Positions 7,208 to 17,266 of a stretch of DNA of 55,698 bases are shown here, piece after piece. The notes below the pieces were generated by a model. The model was not told where the DNA came from. It worked only from the letters and a program-made list of their open reading frames with translations, and searched no databases. How positions within the stretch are numbered: position 1 is the first letter of the stretch; the number at the start of each line of letters is the position of its first letter. This DNA is from Bacilli bacterium (GTDB lineage: Bacteria; Bacillota_I; Bacilli_A; RFN20; CAG-826), in assembly GCA_022482735.1 (NCBI GenBank), contig JAKVOO010000001.1, positions 1 to 55,698 on the forward strand, read 5' to 3'. The position numbers and the translations under genes are program-made.

Positions 7208-7992
7208 AGATTAAAAAACAAGAAATAAATGATCATCATTTTCTCATCGAGTTCTACTGGATGACTAAGTTAGGCCTTAAAGGAAACGAGCTACGAATGT
7301 ACGCTTTGATTTATTCTTATTCCCAAGATAACCAGGGAACTCTTTTTGCGTCTATCGACTACATCAAACGAAGATTATCCTTGAAATCTAGAACATCCGT
7401 TTTTGACATTATCAACAAACTAATCGACATGAATCTAGTGAAAAAAATCGAACGATATGAAGGTAATATTCGCCTCGTAGAATATGAAATAATCCCTAAC
7501 ATTTATACCCGTTCAGAAAATGTACCACCAGTACAGAAAATGGACGGGGGTAGTACAGAAAGTGTACAGGGGGGGTGTACAGAAAATGTACCCAATAATA
7601 AAGATATATATAACAAAGAGATAACAAAGGATATATTAGATAAAATAGATTTATTGGATAAAATAGATAAAATTAGCGAGTTAGAGGACAAAATTGCTTT
7701 TGACAAGCACCATGTCTTAACTCGCTATCTCATAAACTCTGGTTATTTAACTCTAAAAGATAAAAGGCAGTACTTCCGATACGATCGATACTTTGAAAAA
7801 TTCATCGGCGAAAACGGATATGAGTTTGATGATTTCAAGTTATACGTTCAATACTTCATCCACAAATATAAAGAACGACTCACGAGTAAGTTTGTAGAAG
7901 AAGTAGTAATCAAAAATAAATTCGGATATTTTATTACCGCAATGGATAAGGCTCGTTGGGAATTTAGTGAAGATAAGAAAAAAGGCTTTTAA
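7204..7992 (+). CDS. Replication initiator-like protein (winged helix plus DnaD-like tail)
   Basis: This 262-residue protein has a typical initiator winged helix in the first 100 residues (LGLKGNELRMYALIYSYSQ, then SIDYIKRRLSLKSRTSVFDIINKLIDMNLV). The low-complexity middle (about 103-140) repeats a TEN/ESV-type segment because the DNA carries repeated 12-mers. The C-terminal domain (about 160-262) is unassigned but resembles the helper domain of phage replisome organisers. The start overlaps the leader stop. The iteron-like repeats and AT-rich stretch in its middle suggest that the origin is inside the gene, as in RepA_N plasmids and lambda O. Confidence 0.7.
   Translation: MKIKKQEINDHHFLIEFYWMTKLGLKGNELRMYALIYSYSQDNQGTLFASIDYIKRRLSLKSRTSVFDIINKLIDMNLVKKIERYEGNIRLVEYEIIPNIYTRSENVPPVQKMDGGSTESVQGGCTENVPNNKDIYNKEITKDILDKIDLLDKIDKISELEDKIAFDKHHVLTRYLINSGYLTLKDKRQYFRYDRYFEKFIGENGYEFDDFKLYVQYFIHKYKERLTSKFVEEVVIKNKFGYFITAMDKARWEFSEDKKKGF
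7514..7680. repeat. Iteron-like repeats and AT-rich tract inside rep (candidate origin)
   Basis: CAGAAAATGTAC or a close variant starts at 7514, 7534, 7556 and 7580, with spacings of 20, 22 and 24 bases, about two helical turns. G-rich runs separate the copies. From 7592 to about 7680 the sequence is almost purely A/T with GATAAAATAGAT-like repeats. Bound iterons next to an easily melted tract is the standard layout of an initiator-dependent origin. Confidence 0.6.
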
Positions 7993-8113
7993 ATAAAAAA
8001 TCATATTGAGTAATCTCAAGAAAATACCAACAGAGACAAAATAATCTGCCTTTATGAGCTCATAAAATGTTAAAATATATAAAATTAGCCAAACAAACTA
8101 GGAGTGTGATTTT

Positions 8114-10729
8114 ATGAATAGACAGCAATTAGCGTCAAAGATTTGGGAATCTGCCAATAAGATGCGTTCTAAGATTGAAGCGAACGAATATAAAGACTAT
8201 ATTCTCGGGTTCATTTTTTATAAATTTCTTTCGGATAAACAAGAAGAATATCTCTTATTACCCGAACAAGGGTGGAAAAGAGAAGAGTTGATTGAGCTTA
8301 AAGAAGAAGATGAAGAGACAGTTAACTACTGCAAGAAAAATTTAGGATATTTTATTTCATTCGATAATCTATTTTCGACTTGGTTAGCTAAGGGAAAAGA
8401 TTTTGATGTTTCTAACGTCAGAGATGCACTTTCCGCGTTTAGCCGCCTCATCAGTCCAACACATCAAAAAGTCTTCAACAAGATTTTTGACACCTTACAA
8501 ACAGGTTTAAGCAAACTTGGCGATAGTTCTGGAGCGCAAACCAAAGCAATCAGCGATCTTATTCATCTTATCAACGATATTCCTATGGATGGAAAACAGG
8601 GCTATGACGTCCTTGGATTTATTTATGAATACTTAATAAGCATGTTTGCGGCCAATGCCGGTAAGAAAGCTGGAGAATTCTACACTCCTCATGAAGTCTC
8701 TCTTTTAATGTCTGAGATTGTTGCAAACCATTTAAAAGATAAAAAGGAAATTGAAATTTATGATCCAACCAGTGGTTCAGGGTCATTACTTATAAATATT
8801 GGCAGATCAGTTGCCAAGCACATGAACGAAAAAAATAAGATTAAGTACTATGCTCAAGAGCTCAAGGAAAATACTTATAACTTAACGAGAATGAACCTTG
8901 TTATGAGGGGCATTCTCCCTTCGAATATTTACACAAGAAACGCTGACACTCTTGAAGAAGACTGGCCTTATTTTGATGAGTCTGATCCAAATAGAACCTA
9001 CTCCCCATTATATGTTGATGCGGTGGTTTCTAATCCTCCCTATTCTCAGCACTGGGATCCAACTGACAAAGAAAACGATGCCAGGTATAAAAGCTTTGGT
9101 TTGGCACCGAAGTCAAAGGCGGATTATGCCTTTCTTTTGCATGATCTTTTCCATGTCAAGCCTGATGGAATCATGACAATTGTATTACCACATGGTGTTT
9201 TGTTCAGAGGTGGTGAAGAAGAAAAAATACGCAAGAATCTTATTGAACATAATCATATTGATGCAATTATAGGATTACCTTCAAACATATTCTTTGGTAC
9301 AGGGATTCCTACTATCATTATGGTTTTAAAACAAAAGCGTTCACATAGTGATGTCTTGATCATTGATGCATCTAAAGGGTTCATTAAAGTTGGTAAGAAT
9401 AATAAACTTCAGGCGTCTAATATCAAAAAGATTGTTGATACAATCATCTCACGATCGAATGTTGATAAATTTGCAAGAGTAGTCTCTAGAGAAGAAATTA
9501 GAAATAACGATTATAACTTAAACATTCCAAGATACGTGGATTCATCGGAAAAAGCGGAGTCTTGGGATGTATATGCAACAATGTTTGGTGGCATACCCAA
9601 TAGTGAAATTGATGAAATGAACAGATATTGGAAAGTATTCCCTAATTTAAAAAAGAACATTTTTAGAAATGGAAAGACTCCTTATTCAGAACTTATTTCC
9701 ACAGATATAAATGATGTGGTGAACAATAACGAAGAATTTAAGCGTTTTATCATCGAATTCAATGAAACATTTGCAAATTTCGAGTCTTACCTTAATGATC
9801 GACTCATTAACAAAATCAGTGAAGTTGAGCGTTCTAAGGAAGAACAAATTATCAGCGATTACATCTTTGAAAGATTAGCTAACATTCCTTTAATTGACCG
9901 GTATCAAGCATACCAAGTGCTAGATGATGCTTGGAAACAAATCGAAGTTGACCTGGAAATCATCCATACCGAAAGTACTGATGAAAAAGGAAAAGTTGAT
10001 GCCACAAAAATCTTAAATGTACTACGGCAAGTCGATCCATTGATGATTCTTAAAAAGAAGGGTGACAAGGAAGAGGAAGTGCAAAATGGATGGGTTGGAA
10101 GGATTATTCCATTTGAACTTGTTCAAAAATCCCTTCTTTCTTATGAAATGAATTTGCTCAAGTCTAAAGAAGATAAGCTTGCTGAGATTGCAAATTCCTT
10201 TGTTGACCTCCTTGATTCACTTACCGAAGAAGATAAAGAAGGAGAGTATGTAAGCGAAGACAAAACTTCTTTTGTGGCTGCCGAAGTCAAAAAATACATC
10301 AAAGAGAATATAGAAAAGAGAGTAAAATACGATGAAGACTCTCTCGAGTGTAAAATCATTGAAGCAAACAAATTGTTTGAAGAAGAAAAGATTCTAAAAA
10401 AGGAAATCAAAGAACTAAAATCAAATCTAGAACTTCATACGAAAGCGACTATTGAAAATCTTAGCTCTGATCAAGCGTATCATCTTCTTAAACTTAAATG
10501 GGTGGATCCCATTGTTAGCTCTTTGTCCTCACTTCCTGATTTGGTTGTAAATGAATTTGAGTCAAAAGTTAAAGCCTTAGTTAACAAGTATTCAACAACA
10601 TATTTGGATATTGAGAATCAATTAAAAGAGACAATTGGCAACCTCACAAATCTCATAGATGATTTAGAAGGTGATGAATTTGATATGAAGGGGCTAGAGG
10701 AGTTTAAAAAACTCTTGGGTGGTGACTAA
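8114..10729 (+). CDS. hsdM: Type I restriction-modification methyltransferase subunit
   Basis: This is the N6-adenine methyltransferase subunit of a type I RM complex. The N-terminal helical domain includes YKDYILGFIFYKFLSDKQE. The signature GEFYTPHEVS precedes SAM motif I, DPTSGSGSLLI (about 216), and catalytic motif NPPYS (about 307). At 871 residues it is far longer than common HsdM proteins (about 500). The extra 300 C-terminal residues are charged and helical (EEKILKKEIKELKSNLELH), possibly coiled coil. GGAGTG precedes ATG 8114. hsdS follows after one base, so the subunits are co-translated. Confidence 0.95.
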   Translation: MNRQQLASKIWESANKMRSKIEANEYKDYILGFIFYKFLSDKQEEYLLLPEQGWKREELIELKEEDEETVNYCKKNLGYFISFDNLFSTWLAKGKDFDVSNVRDALSAFSRLISPTHQKVFNKIFDTLQTGLSKLGDSSGAQTKAISDLIHLINDIPMDGKQGYDVLGFIYEYLISMFAANAGKKAGEFYTPHEVSLLMSEIVANHLKDKKEIEIYDPTSGSGSLLINIGRSVAKHMNEKNKIKYYAQELKENTYNLTRMNLVMRGILPSNIYTRNADTLEEDWPYFDESDPNRTYSPLYVDAVVSNPPYSQHWDPTDKENDARYKSFGLAPKSKADYAFLLHDLFHVKPDGIMTIVLPHGVLFRGGEEEKIRKNLIEHNHIDAIIGLPSNIFFGTGIPTIIMVLKQKRSHSDVLIIDASKGFIKVGKNNKLQASNIKKIVDTIISRSNVDKFARVVSREEIRNNDYNLNIPRYVDSSEKAESWDVYATMFGGIPNSEIDEMNRYWKVFPNLKKNIFRNGKTPYSELISTDINDVVNNNEEFKRFIIEFNETFANFESYLNDRLINKISEVERSKEEQIISDYIFERLANIPLIDRYQAYQVLDDAWKQIEVDLEIIHTESTDEKGKVDATKILNVLRQVDPLMILKKKGDKEEEVQNGWVGRIIPFELVQKSLLSYEMNLLKSKEDKLAEIANSFVDLLDSLTEEDKEGEYVSEDKTSFVAAEVKKYIKENIEKRVKYDEDSLECKIIEANKLFEEEKILKKEIKELKSNLELHTKATIENLSSDQAYHLLKLKWVDPIVSSLSSLPDLVVNEFESKVKALVNKYSTTYLDIENQLKETIGNLTNLIDDLEGDEFDMKGLEEFKKLLGGD

Positions 10730-10730
10730 T

Positions 10731-11978
10731 ATGCCCGAAAATGATAGAAAACCTTCACTCAGATTCAAAGGATTCAATGACGCTTGGGAACAGCGTAAGC
10801 TTTCAGCTTTAATAGTTGATGGGGGATCAGGTGGGACCCCTTCAACTTCAAATCCTAACTATTATAATGGCACAATACCTTTCCTAAGTATTACTGATAT
10901 TAGTAACTCTGATGGATATATTTTTGATACTGAAAAACATATCAATAATGAAGGTCTTCGAAGTTCGGCTGCGTGGATTGTTCCTGCGGAATCAATTTCA
11001 TTAGCTATGTATGCTTCTGTCGGAAAAGTAGCAATTTTAAAAGAAAATACCGCCACTTCGCAAGCTTTTTACAATTTAGTATTTGATAATTCAACAACTA
11101 GAAATATTGTTTTTCAGATATTAAAGAAAAAAGAAATCAACAATGAGTGGATGCCAGTAATATCTACAGGAACACAAGCCAATCTTAATGCTGAGAAAGT
11201 TAGAGAAACTGTCGTAGCAATTCCTATTAACATAGAAGAACAAAAGAAGATAAGTTCACTTTTATTTAAACTGGATTCGCTTATCACCCTTCATCAGCGT
11301 AAGTATGACAAACTAGTCAGTGTAAAAAAGGCGTTACTAGATAAAATGTTTCCGGAAAATGGGAACGATGTCCCTAAAGTAAGATTCAAAGGATTCACTG
11401 ACGCTTGGGAACAGCGTAAGCTTGGAGAATTAGGAAATACTTTCACTGGATTATCTGGAAAATCAAGTTCTGACTTTGGACATGGTTCTGGTAGGTTCGT
11501 AACTTATATGAATGTTTTTACAAATCCAATTGCTGATACTAGTAGAGTTGAACCGATAGAAATCGATAAGAATCAGAAAGAAATTCAGTACGGTGACATA
11601 TTTTTTACAACTTCATCTGAAACACCTGAAGAAGTAGGAATGTCATCAATTTGGCTTGGAAACAATGAAAATACATATCTAAATAGCTTTTGCTTTGGCT
11701 TTAGACCAACTTTTAAATTTGATCCATATTATATTGCTTATCTTTTAAGATCTGATATAGTGCGACAACCAATGATACTATTGGCTCAGGGAATATCAAG
11801 ATATAATATCTCTAAAACAAAAGCCATGGATATTGAATTATCAATGCCGAAAATAAAAGAACAAGAGAAAATAGGTGCGTTTCTATACTATCTAGATAAC
11901 CTTATCACCCTTCATCAGCGTAAGCATGAAAAGCTCCAAAATATCAAAAAAGCCCTACTTAGTAAGATGTTTGCATGA
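10731..11978 (+). CDS. hsdS: Type I restriction specificity subunit
   Basis: This 415-residue DNA-recognition subunit has two target recognition domains, each introduced by RFKGF(N/T)DAWEQRKL (residues near 11 and 218) and each closed by a LITLHQRK helix. The DNA encoding these conserved parts is nearly identical: 42 bases at 10761-10802 versus 11382-11423 with one change, and 24 identical bases at 11280-11303 and 11901-11924. Such repeats allow exchange of recognition halves by homologous recombination. ATG 10731 directly follows the hsdM stop; an upstream GTG at 10719 is less likely. Confidence 0.93.
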   Translation: MPENDRKPSLRFKGFNDAWEQRKLSALIVDGGSGGTPSTSNPNYYNGTIPFLSITDISNSDGYIFDTEKHINNEGLRSSAAWIVPAESISLAMYASVGKVAILKENTATSQAFYNLVFDNSTTRNIVFQILKKKEINNEWMPVISTGTQANLNAEKVRETVVAIPINIEEQKKISSLLFKLDSLITLHQRKYDKLVSVKKALLDKMFPENGNDVPKVRFKGFTDAWEQRKLGELGNTFTGLSGKSSSDFGHGSGRFVTYMNVFTNPIADTSRVEPIEIDKNQKEIQYGDIFFTTSSETPEEVGMSSIWLGNNENTYLNSFCFGFRPTFKFDPYYIAYLLRSDIVRQPMILLAQGISRYNISKTKAMDIELSMPKIKEQEKIGAFLYYLDNLITLHQRKHEKLQNIKKALLSKMFA

Positions 11979-11994
11979 AAGGAGGAATAATTAT

Positions 11995-14900
11995 ATGTTT
12001 GATGATGAACTAAAATTCGAAAAAGAACTTGTAAACCTACTTTCAGAGAAATACGGGTGGGAAAAAGAAATCCTCCGTTATAAAAACGAGGAAGAGCTTA
12101 TTCAAAATTGGGCTAATATTCTATTTAAAAACAACCGATCAATAGATCGACTTGGTGATTTTCCTTTGACTAAAGGTGAGATGGATCAAATTATCGAACA
12201 AATAACAAAACTTCGAACTCCAGCAAATCTCAACGGTTTCATTAACGGAAAAACTGTTTCTGTTATTCGTGATAATCCTGATGACAAATTACATTTCGGC
12301 AAAGAAATTAGTTTAAAAATCTATGATAGACAAGAAATTGCTGGTGGAAATAGCATTTATCAAATTGCGGAACAACCAGTGTTCAAGGCAAGAACAAGTA
12401 TATTACCTCCAAGAAGAGGTGACTTAGTACTCTTGATCAATGGGATGCCTGTGATTCATATTGAAATGAAAAAGAGTGGCGTGGATATTAGTCAAGCATG
12501 CCATCAAATAGAAAAGTATTCTCACGAGGGTGTTTTTAGTGGAATATTCTCCTTAATTCAAATATTTGTTGCCATGACTCCCGAGGAGACACTTTACTTT
12601 GCCAACCCCGGAATTGGTGGCAAATTCAATAAAGACTACTATTTCCATTGGGCTGATTTCAATAATAATCCAATAAATAAATGGCAAGAAATCGCCCAGC
12701 ATCTGCTTTCCATCCCAATGGCACATGAGCTTATCGGATACTATACTGTCGCAGATGACACAGATGGTGTTTTAAAGGTGATGAGAAGTTATCAATATTT
12801 TGCCGCATCGCGTATTTCGGACAGAATTGGAAAACTAAAATGGGGCGAAAAGGATACTTACGGAGGATACGTTTGGCATACAACCGGCTCCGGTAAAACA
12901 ATGACCAGTTTTAAATCTGCTCAACTTATCGCAAATTCAAGATTTGCTGATAAAGTCGTGTTTTTAGTAGATCGTATTGAACTTGGGACGCAGTCGCTAC
13001 GAGAATATCGAGCTTTTGCCGAGGAAACAGATGATGTTCAAGCGACAGAAAACACAAACGTTCTCATCACGAAGTTGAAAAGTAGCGAACCAAGAAATAC
13101 TTTGATTGTCACTTCTATACAAAAGATGAGTAGAATCAAAGATGAAACCGGAAATGTGAACGACATCGAATTGATTAATCAAAAAAAACTTGTATTCATT
13201 GTAGATGAGGCTCATCGTTCAGTGTTTGGCGATATGCTTTCGACAATTAAAGACAATTTTCCTAATGCTGTCTTTTTCGGATTTACTGGGACGCCAATTT
13301 TAGATGAAAACTCTAAAAAAATGACGACAACTGCTCATATATTTGGCAACGAACTACATCGGTATAGCATCGCCGATGGTATAAGGGATGGGAATGTGCT
13401 CGGTTTTGACCCTGTCATGGTCACAACTTATAGGGACCGCGATGTTAGAAAAGTAATCGCTTTGGAAGAAGCGAAGGCAAAAGACGAAAATGATGCAATT
13501 TCTGACGAGGCAAAAAGTAAAATATTCTACAAATTTATGGACTCCAAGAAAACCCCAATGACGGGATATAAAGATTCGTTAGGAATTTACCACAAAGGGA
13601 TTGAAGATTATTTGAGCGATTCTCAATATGAAAGAGATGAACATCAGGACGCCGTTATTAAAGACATCCTTGATAATTTTGAGACATTAAGTCATGGTGG
13701 TAAATTCCATGCTTTATTTGCAACTAGTAGTATCGCTGAGGCGATCCAATACTACAAAAAGATTAAATTTCTTAAACCGGAATTTAAAGTTACTGCGCTT
13801 TTCGATCCAAATATCGACAACAATGGAAAAGGAATCTTCAAAGAGGATGCCCTTGTAGAAATTATCACCGACTATAACAAACGATATGGACAAACATTTA
13901 CACTTTCTACCGCCGATAAATTTAAGAAAGATATTTCAATTAGATTGGCACACAAAAAACCCTACATTTCTATTGAAACAGAGCCTGACCAAACGATAAG
14001 TTTATTAATCGTTGTTGATCAAATGCTAACTGGCTTTGATTCTAAATGGATCAACACATTGTATCTTGATAAGGAACTTAAGTTTGAGAGTGTCGTTCAA
14101 GCTTTCTCAAGAACAAATCGTCTCTTTGGCCCAGAAAAACCACACGGTATTATCCGCTATTATCGACGTCCTCATACGATGAAAAAACGTATAGAAATTG
14201 CTTTTGAGTTATATTCAGGCAACAAACCTTTTGGTATCTTTGTTGATGATTTAAAGAAGAACCTTACAAAGATAAATGAGAATTTTGACTTGATCTCCGA
14301 CATTTTCAAAGCTGCGGGTATAGAAAACTTTGAAAGACTCCCTGAGGATATAGAATCTTGCCGTAAGTTTGCAAGTTTATTCAATTCATTCAATCGTTAT
14401 TATGAGGCCGCGAAAATTCAAGGTTTTGTTTGGAACAAGTTAACCTATAGATTTGGGAAAGAAGAACTTATCGTACACCTGGATGAAACGACTTACTATG
14501 TTCTGGTTATTCGTTATAAAGAACTATTTGGTAAGCCTGGCGAATCGACTAGTGATGTTCCTTACGAAATTGAAAGTTATTTGACTGAGATTAACACTGG
14601 AGCAATTGATGCAGACTATATGAACTCTCGATTTACCAAATACTTAAAAGAAATCCAAACTGGTGGTGAATCGTTAGAAAAGGCCCTAGGAGAGCTTCAT
14701 AAATCTTTTGCAACGTTGACACAAGAAGATCAAAAGTACGCTAAATTCTTCTTGCATGACATTCAAAGCGGAGACGTTATAGTAGAAGATGGTAAGACTT
14801 TCCGTGATTATGTCACTTTCTATCGAACAAGAGCTAAGAATGATCAAATACATCGTTTTGCGACAGTTCTCGGGTTAGACGAAGAACTTTTAAGAAGTTT

Positions 14901-15096
14901 TATGAACGGCTACGTAACACAAACCAACATTAATGAATTTGGCCGCTTCGACAAAATCAAATCGTCAGTTGATAGAGACAAAGCAAAACAATTCTTTGAG
15001 AAAATTACTAGAGAGCAAATTCCTGCGAGAAAGATTCCAATGAAAGTCGATGAACTTTTAAGAAAATTCATTTATGAGGGTGGATTTGAGATTTAA
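11995..15096 (+). CDS. hsdR: Type I restriction endonuclease/translocase subunit
   Basis: This 1033-residue motor-nuclease subunit cuts unmethylated DNA after translocation. The PD-(D/E)xK nuclease lies near residues 140-165 (RRGDLVLLINGMPVIHIEMKKS). Helicase motifs include HTTGSGKT (about 300), VDEAHRS (about 405), GFTGTPI, DQMLTGFDSKW and QAFSRTNR. AAAGGAGG at 11978-11985, immediately after the hsdS stop, sets ATG 11995; an in-frame ATG at 11926 would lie inside hsdS. The order M-S-R and tight spacing indicate one transcript. Confidence 0.95.
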   Translation: MFDDELKFEKELVNLLSEKYGWEKEILRYKNEEELIQNWANILFKNNRSIDRLGDFPLTKGEMDQIIEQITKLRTPANLNGFINGKTVSVIRDNPDDKLHFGKEISLKIYDRQEIAGGNSIYQIAEQPVFKARTSILPPRRGDLVLLINGMPVIHIEMKKSGVDISQACHQIEKYSHEGVFSGIFSLIQIFVAMTPEETLYFANPGIGGKFNKDYYFHWADFNNNPINKWQEIAQHLLSIPMAHELIGYYTVADDTDGVLKVMRSYQYFAASRISDRIGKLKWGEKDTYGGYVWHTTGSGKTMTSFKSAQLIANSRFADKVVFLVDRIELGTQSLREYRAFAEETDDVQATENTNVLITKLKSSEPRNTLIVTSIQKMSRIKDETGNVNDIELINQKKLVFIVDEAHRSVFGDMLSTIKDNFPNAVFFGFTGTPILDENSKKMTTTAHIFGNELHRYSIADGIRDGNVLGFDPVMVTTYRDRDVRKVIALEEAKAKDENDAISDEAKSKIFYKFMDSKKTPMTGYKDSLGIYHKGIEDYLSDSQYERDEHQDAVIKDILDNFETLSHGGKFHALFATSSIAEAIQYYKKIKFLKPEFKVTALFDPNIDNNGKGIFKEDALVEIITDYNKRYGQTFTLSTADKFKKDISIRLAHKKPYISIETEPDQTISLLIVVDQMLTGFDSKWINTLYLDKELKFESVVQAFSRTNRLFGPEKPHGIIRYYRRPHTMKKRIEIAFELYSGNKPFGIFVDDLKKNLTKINENFDLISDIFKAAGIENFERLPEDIESCRKFASLFNSFNRYYEAAKIQGFVWNKLTYRFGKEELIVHLDETTYYVLVIRYKELFGKPGESTSDVPYEIESYLTEINTGAIDADYMNSRFTKYLKEIQTGGESLEKALGELHKSFATLTQEDQKYAKFFLHDIQSGDVIVEDGKTFRDYVTFYRTRAKNDQIHRFATVLGLDEELLRSFMNGYVTQTNINEFGRFDKIKSSVDRDKAKQFFEKITREQIPARKIPMKVDELLRKFIYEGGFEI

Positions 15097-15183
15097 AAGG
15101 TAATTAGAAGATATATTTTGTCTATAAAAAAAAGAACCATTCGCGTGATTCTATATCAAAAACACTTGGATAGAGCGTTAATG

Positions 15184-15230
15184 CTAGTGAACGCCTACAC
15201 CAGTAAGAAACTGATGGAAAACGTATTTTT
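15184..15230 (+). repeat. Noncoding motif copy B
   Basis: CTAGTGAACGCCTACACCAG followed by TAAGAAACTGATGGAAAACG matches copies A (7048 on) and C (17267 on), ending in a T run. It sits 88 bases after hsdR in the 349-base gap before the leucine-rich repeat gene. No right-hand inverted arm is visible, so it looks like a half copy. The rest of the gap is AT-rich with no ORF. Confidence 0.6.
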
Positions 15231-15445
15231 TTATGGTTGCAGCTTGAAAAATTCAATCGCCTCGACAATTATGCATTAATAGAATTAAGAGTTAGAGAAA
15301 TTATTTTGCACACAAAAAAAAGAAAACCCCCACATGCAGCTAAGATAACTCCTTATTTTTGTTTGATTACATAGGATGGACTTCGAATTCAAGATAGATT
15401 TAGAAAAAAATATGATAAAATACTAAAAAGGAGTGTGACTTATAA

Positions 15446-17233
15446 ATGAATTTTGAAGCTATGTTAAAGTTTTTAAATTTTTCTCTTAACTATGATAAAA
15501 GTTCATACACTGTGAGCTGTCCATGTTTCGTCGAGCCAATTATTATTGAAATTCCTCCCATGTATTTAGAAAAACCCGTCACCAGCATTGGTGATTATGC
15601 GTTCAAGGATTGCAAATCCCTAACATCCATCGTGATTCCCGACAGCGTCACCAGCATTGGCAATTCTGCATTTGCAGGTTGCGAATCCCTAACATCCATC
15701 GTGATTCCGAATAGCGTCACCAGCATTGGCGAACAGGCATTTGAAGGTTGCACATTCCTAACATCGATCGATATTCCCGACAGCGTCACCAGCATTGGTG
15801 ATTATGCGTTCAAGGATTGCACATCCCTAACATCCATCGTGATTCCCAATCGTATCACCAGCATTGGTGATTATGCGTTCAAGGATTGCAAATCCCTAAC
15901 ATCCATCGTGATTCCCGACAGCGTCACCAGCATTGGCGAATTTGCATTTGCAGATTGCGAATCCCTAACATCGATCGATATTCCCGACAGCGTCATCAGC
16001 ATTGGCGAACAGGCATTTGAAGGTTGCACATTCCTAACATCGATCGATATTCCCGACAGCGTCATCAGCATTGGCGAACAGGCATTTGAAGGTTGCGAAT
16101 CCCTAACATCCATCGTGATTCCGAATAGCGTCACCAGCATTGGCGACCATGCATTCGAATATTGCACATCCCTAACATCCATCGTGATTCCCAATAGCGT
16201 CACCAGCATTGGCGAATTTGCATTTGCAGATTGCGAATCCCTAACATCCATCGTGATTCCGAATAGCGTCACCAGCATTGGCGAACAGGCATTTGAAGGT
16301 TGCACATTCCTAACATCGATCGATATTCCCGACAGCGTCACCAGCATTGGTGATTATGCGTTCAAGGATTGCACATCCCTAACATCCATCGTGATTCCCA
16401 ATCGTATCACCAGCATTGGTGATTATGCGTTCAAGGATTGCAAATCCCTAACCTCCATCGTGATTCCGAATAGCGTTACCAGCATTGGCAATTCTGCATT
16501 TGCAGGTTGCGAATCCCTAACATCGATCGATATTCCCGACAGCGTCATCAGCATTGGCAATTCTGCATTTGCAGGTTGCGAATCCCTAACATCCATCGTG
16601 ATTCCGAATAGCGTCACCAGCATTGGCGACCATGCATTCGAATATTGCACATCCCTAACATCCATCGTGATTCCCAATAGCGTCACCAGCATTGGCGAAT
16701 TTGCATTTGCAGATTGCGAATCCCTAACATCCATCGTGATTCCGAATAGCGTCACCAGCATTGGCAATTCTGCATTTGCAGGTTGCGAATCCCTAACATC
16801 CATCGTGATTCCGAATAGCGTCACCAGCATTGGCGAACAGGCATTTGAAGGTTGCACATTCCTAACATCGATCGATATTCCGAATAGCGTCACCAGCATT
16901 GGCGACCATGCATTCGAATATTGCACATCCCTAAAATCCATCGTGATTCCCGACAGCGTCACCAGCATTGGCGATTATGCGTTCAAGGATTGCACATCCC
17001 TAACATCCATCGTGATTCCGAATAGCGTCACCAGAATTGGCGACCATGCATTCGAATATTGCACATCCCTAAAATCCATCGTGATTCCGAATAGCGTTAC
17101 CATCATTGGCAAATTTGCATTTAGTCATTGCAAATTCCTAACCATTTACGTAGAAGCAAGTAGCAAACCATCTGGATGGAACAGTTATTGGAATCATAGT
17201 AATCGTCCAGTAGTGTGGGGATATGTTGGTTAA
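15446..17233 (+). CDS. BspA-like leucine-rich repeat protein (LRR_5), 23-residue repeats
   Basis: This 595-residue protein is built almost entirely of about 22 copies of a 23-residue unit (VTSIGxxAFxxCxSLTSIxIPxS), with a final degenerate copy and a short unrelated tail (GWNSYWNHSNRPVVWGYVG). Such BspA/TpLRR repeats form right-handed solenoids used in adhesion and binding. The variable positions fall into five cassettes (GDYAFKD, GNSAFAG, GEQAFEG, GEFAFAD, GDHAFEY) shuffled along the protein. No signal peptide or membrane anchor is seen, so export is unclear. AAAGGAG precedes ATG 15446. It lies between two copies of the noncoding motif, like an inserted cassette. Confidence 0.9.
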   Translation: MNFEAMLKFLNFSLNYDKSSYTVSCPCFVEPIIIEIPPMYLEKPVTSIGDYAFKDCKSLTSIVIPDSVTSIGNSAFAGCESLTSIVIPNSVTSIGEQAFEGCTFLTSIDIPDSVTSIGDYAFKDCTSLTSIVIPNRITSIGDYAFKDCKSLTSIVIPDSVTSIGEFAFADCESLTSIDIPDSVISIGEQAFEGCTFLTSIDIPDSVISIGEQAFEGCESLTSIVIPNSVTSIGDHAFEYCTSLTSIVIPNSVTSIGEFAFADCESLTSIVIPNSVTSIGEQAFEGCTFLTSIDIPDSVTSIGDYAFKDCTSLTSIVIPNRITSIGDYAFKDCKSLTSIVIPNSVTSIGNSAFAGCESLTSIDIPDSVISIGNSAFAGCESLTSIVIPNSVTSIGDHAFEYCTSLTSIVIPNSVTSIGEFAFADCESLTSIVIPNSVTSIGNSAFAGCESLTSIVIPNSVTSIGEQAFEGCTFLTSIDIPNSVTSIGDHAFEYCTSLKSIVIPDSVTSIGDYAFKDCTSLTSIVIPNSVTRIGDHAFEYCTSLKSIVIPNSVTIIGKFAFSHCKFLTIYVEASSKPSGWNSYWNHSNRPVVWGYVG

Positions 17234-17266
17234 TTTTTCCAATATAATACTTTCATCGCATAACCT

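Noticed and set aside
15595..16968. Long open frames on the minus strand of the leucine-rich repeat gene
   Set aside because: They are repeats of the reverse complement of a 69-base coding unit with the same period. No start signals are present and the forward protein clearly belongs to a known repeat family.
15590..17110. CRISPR-like periodic repeats
   Set aside because: The 69-base period is coding, in frame, and contains no unique spacers between identical repeats.
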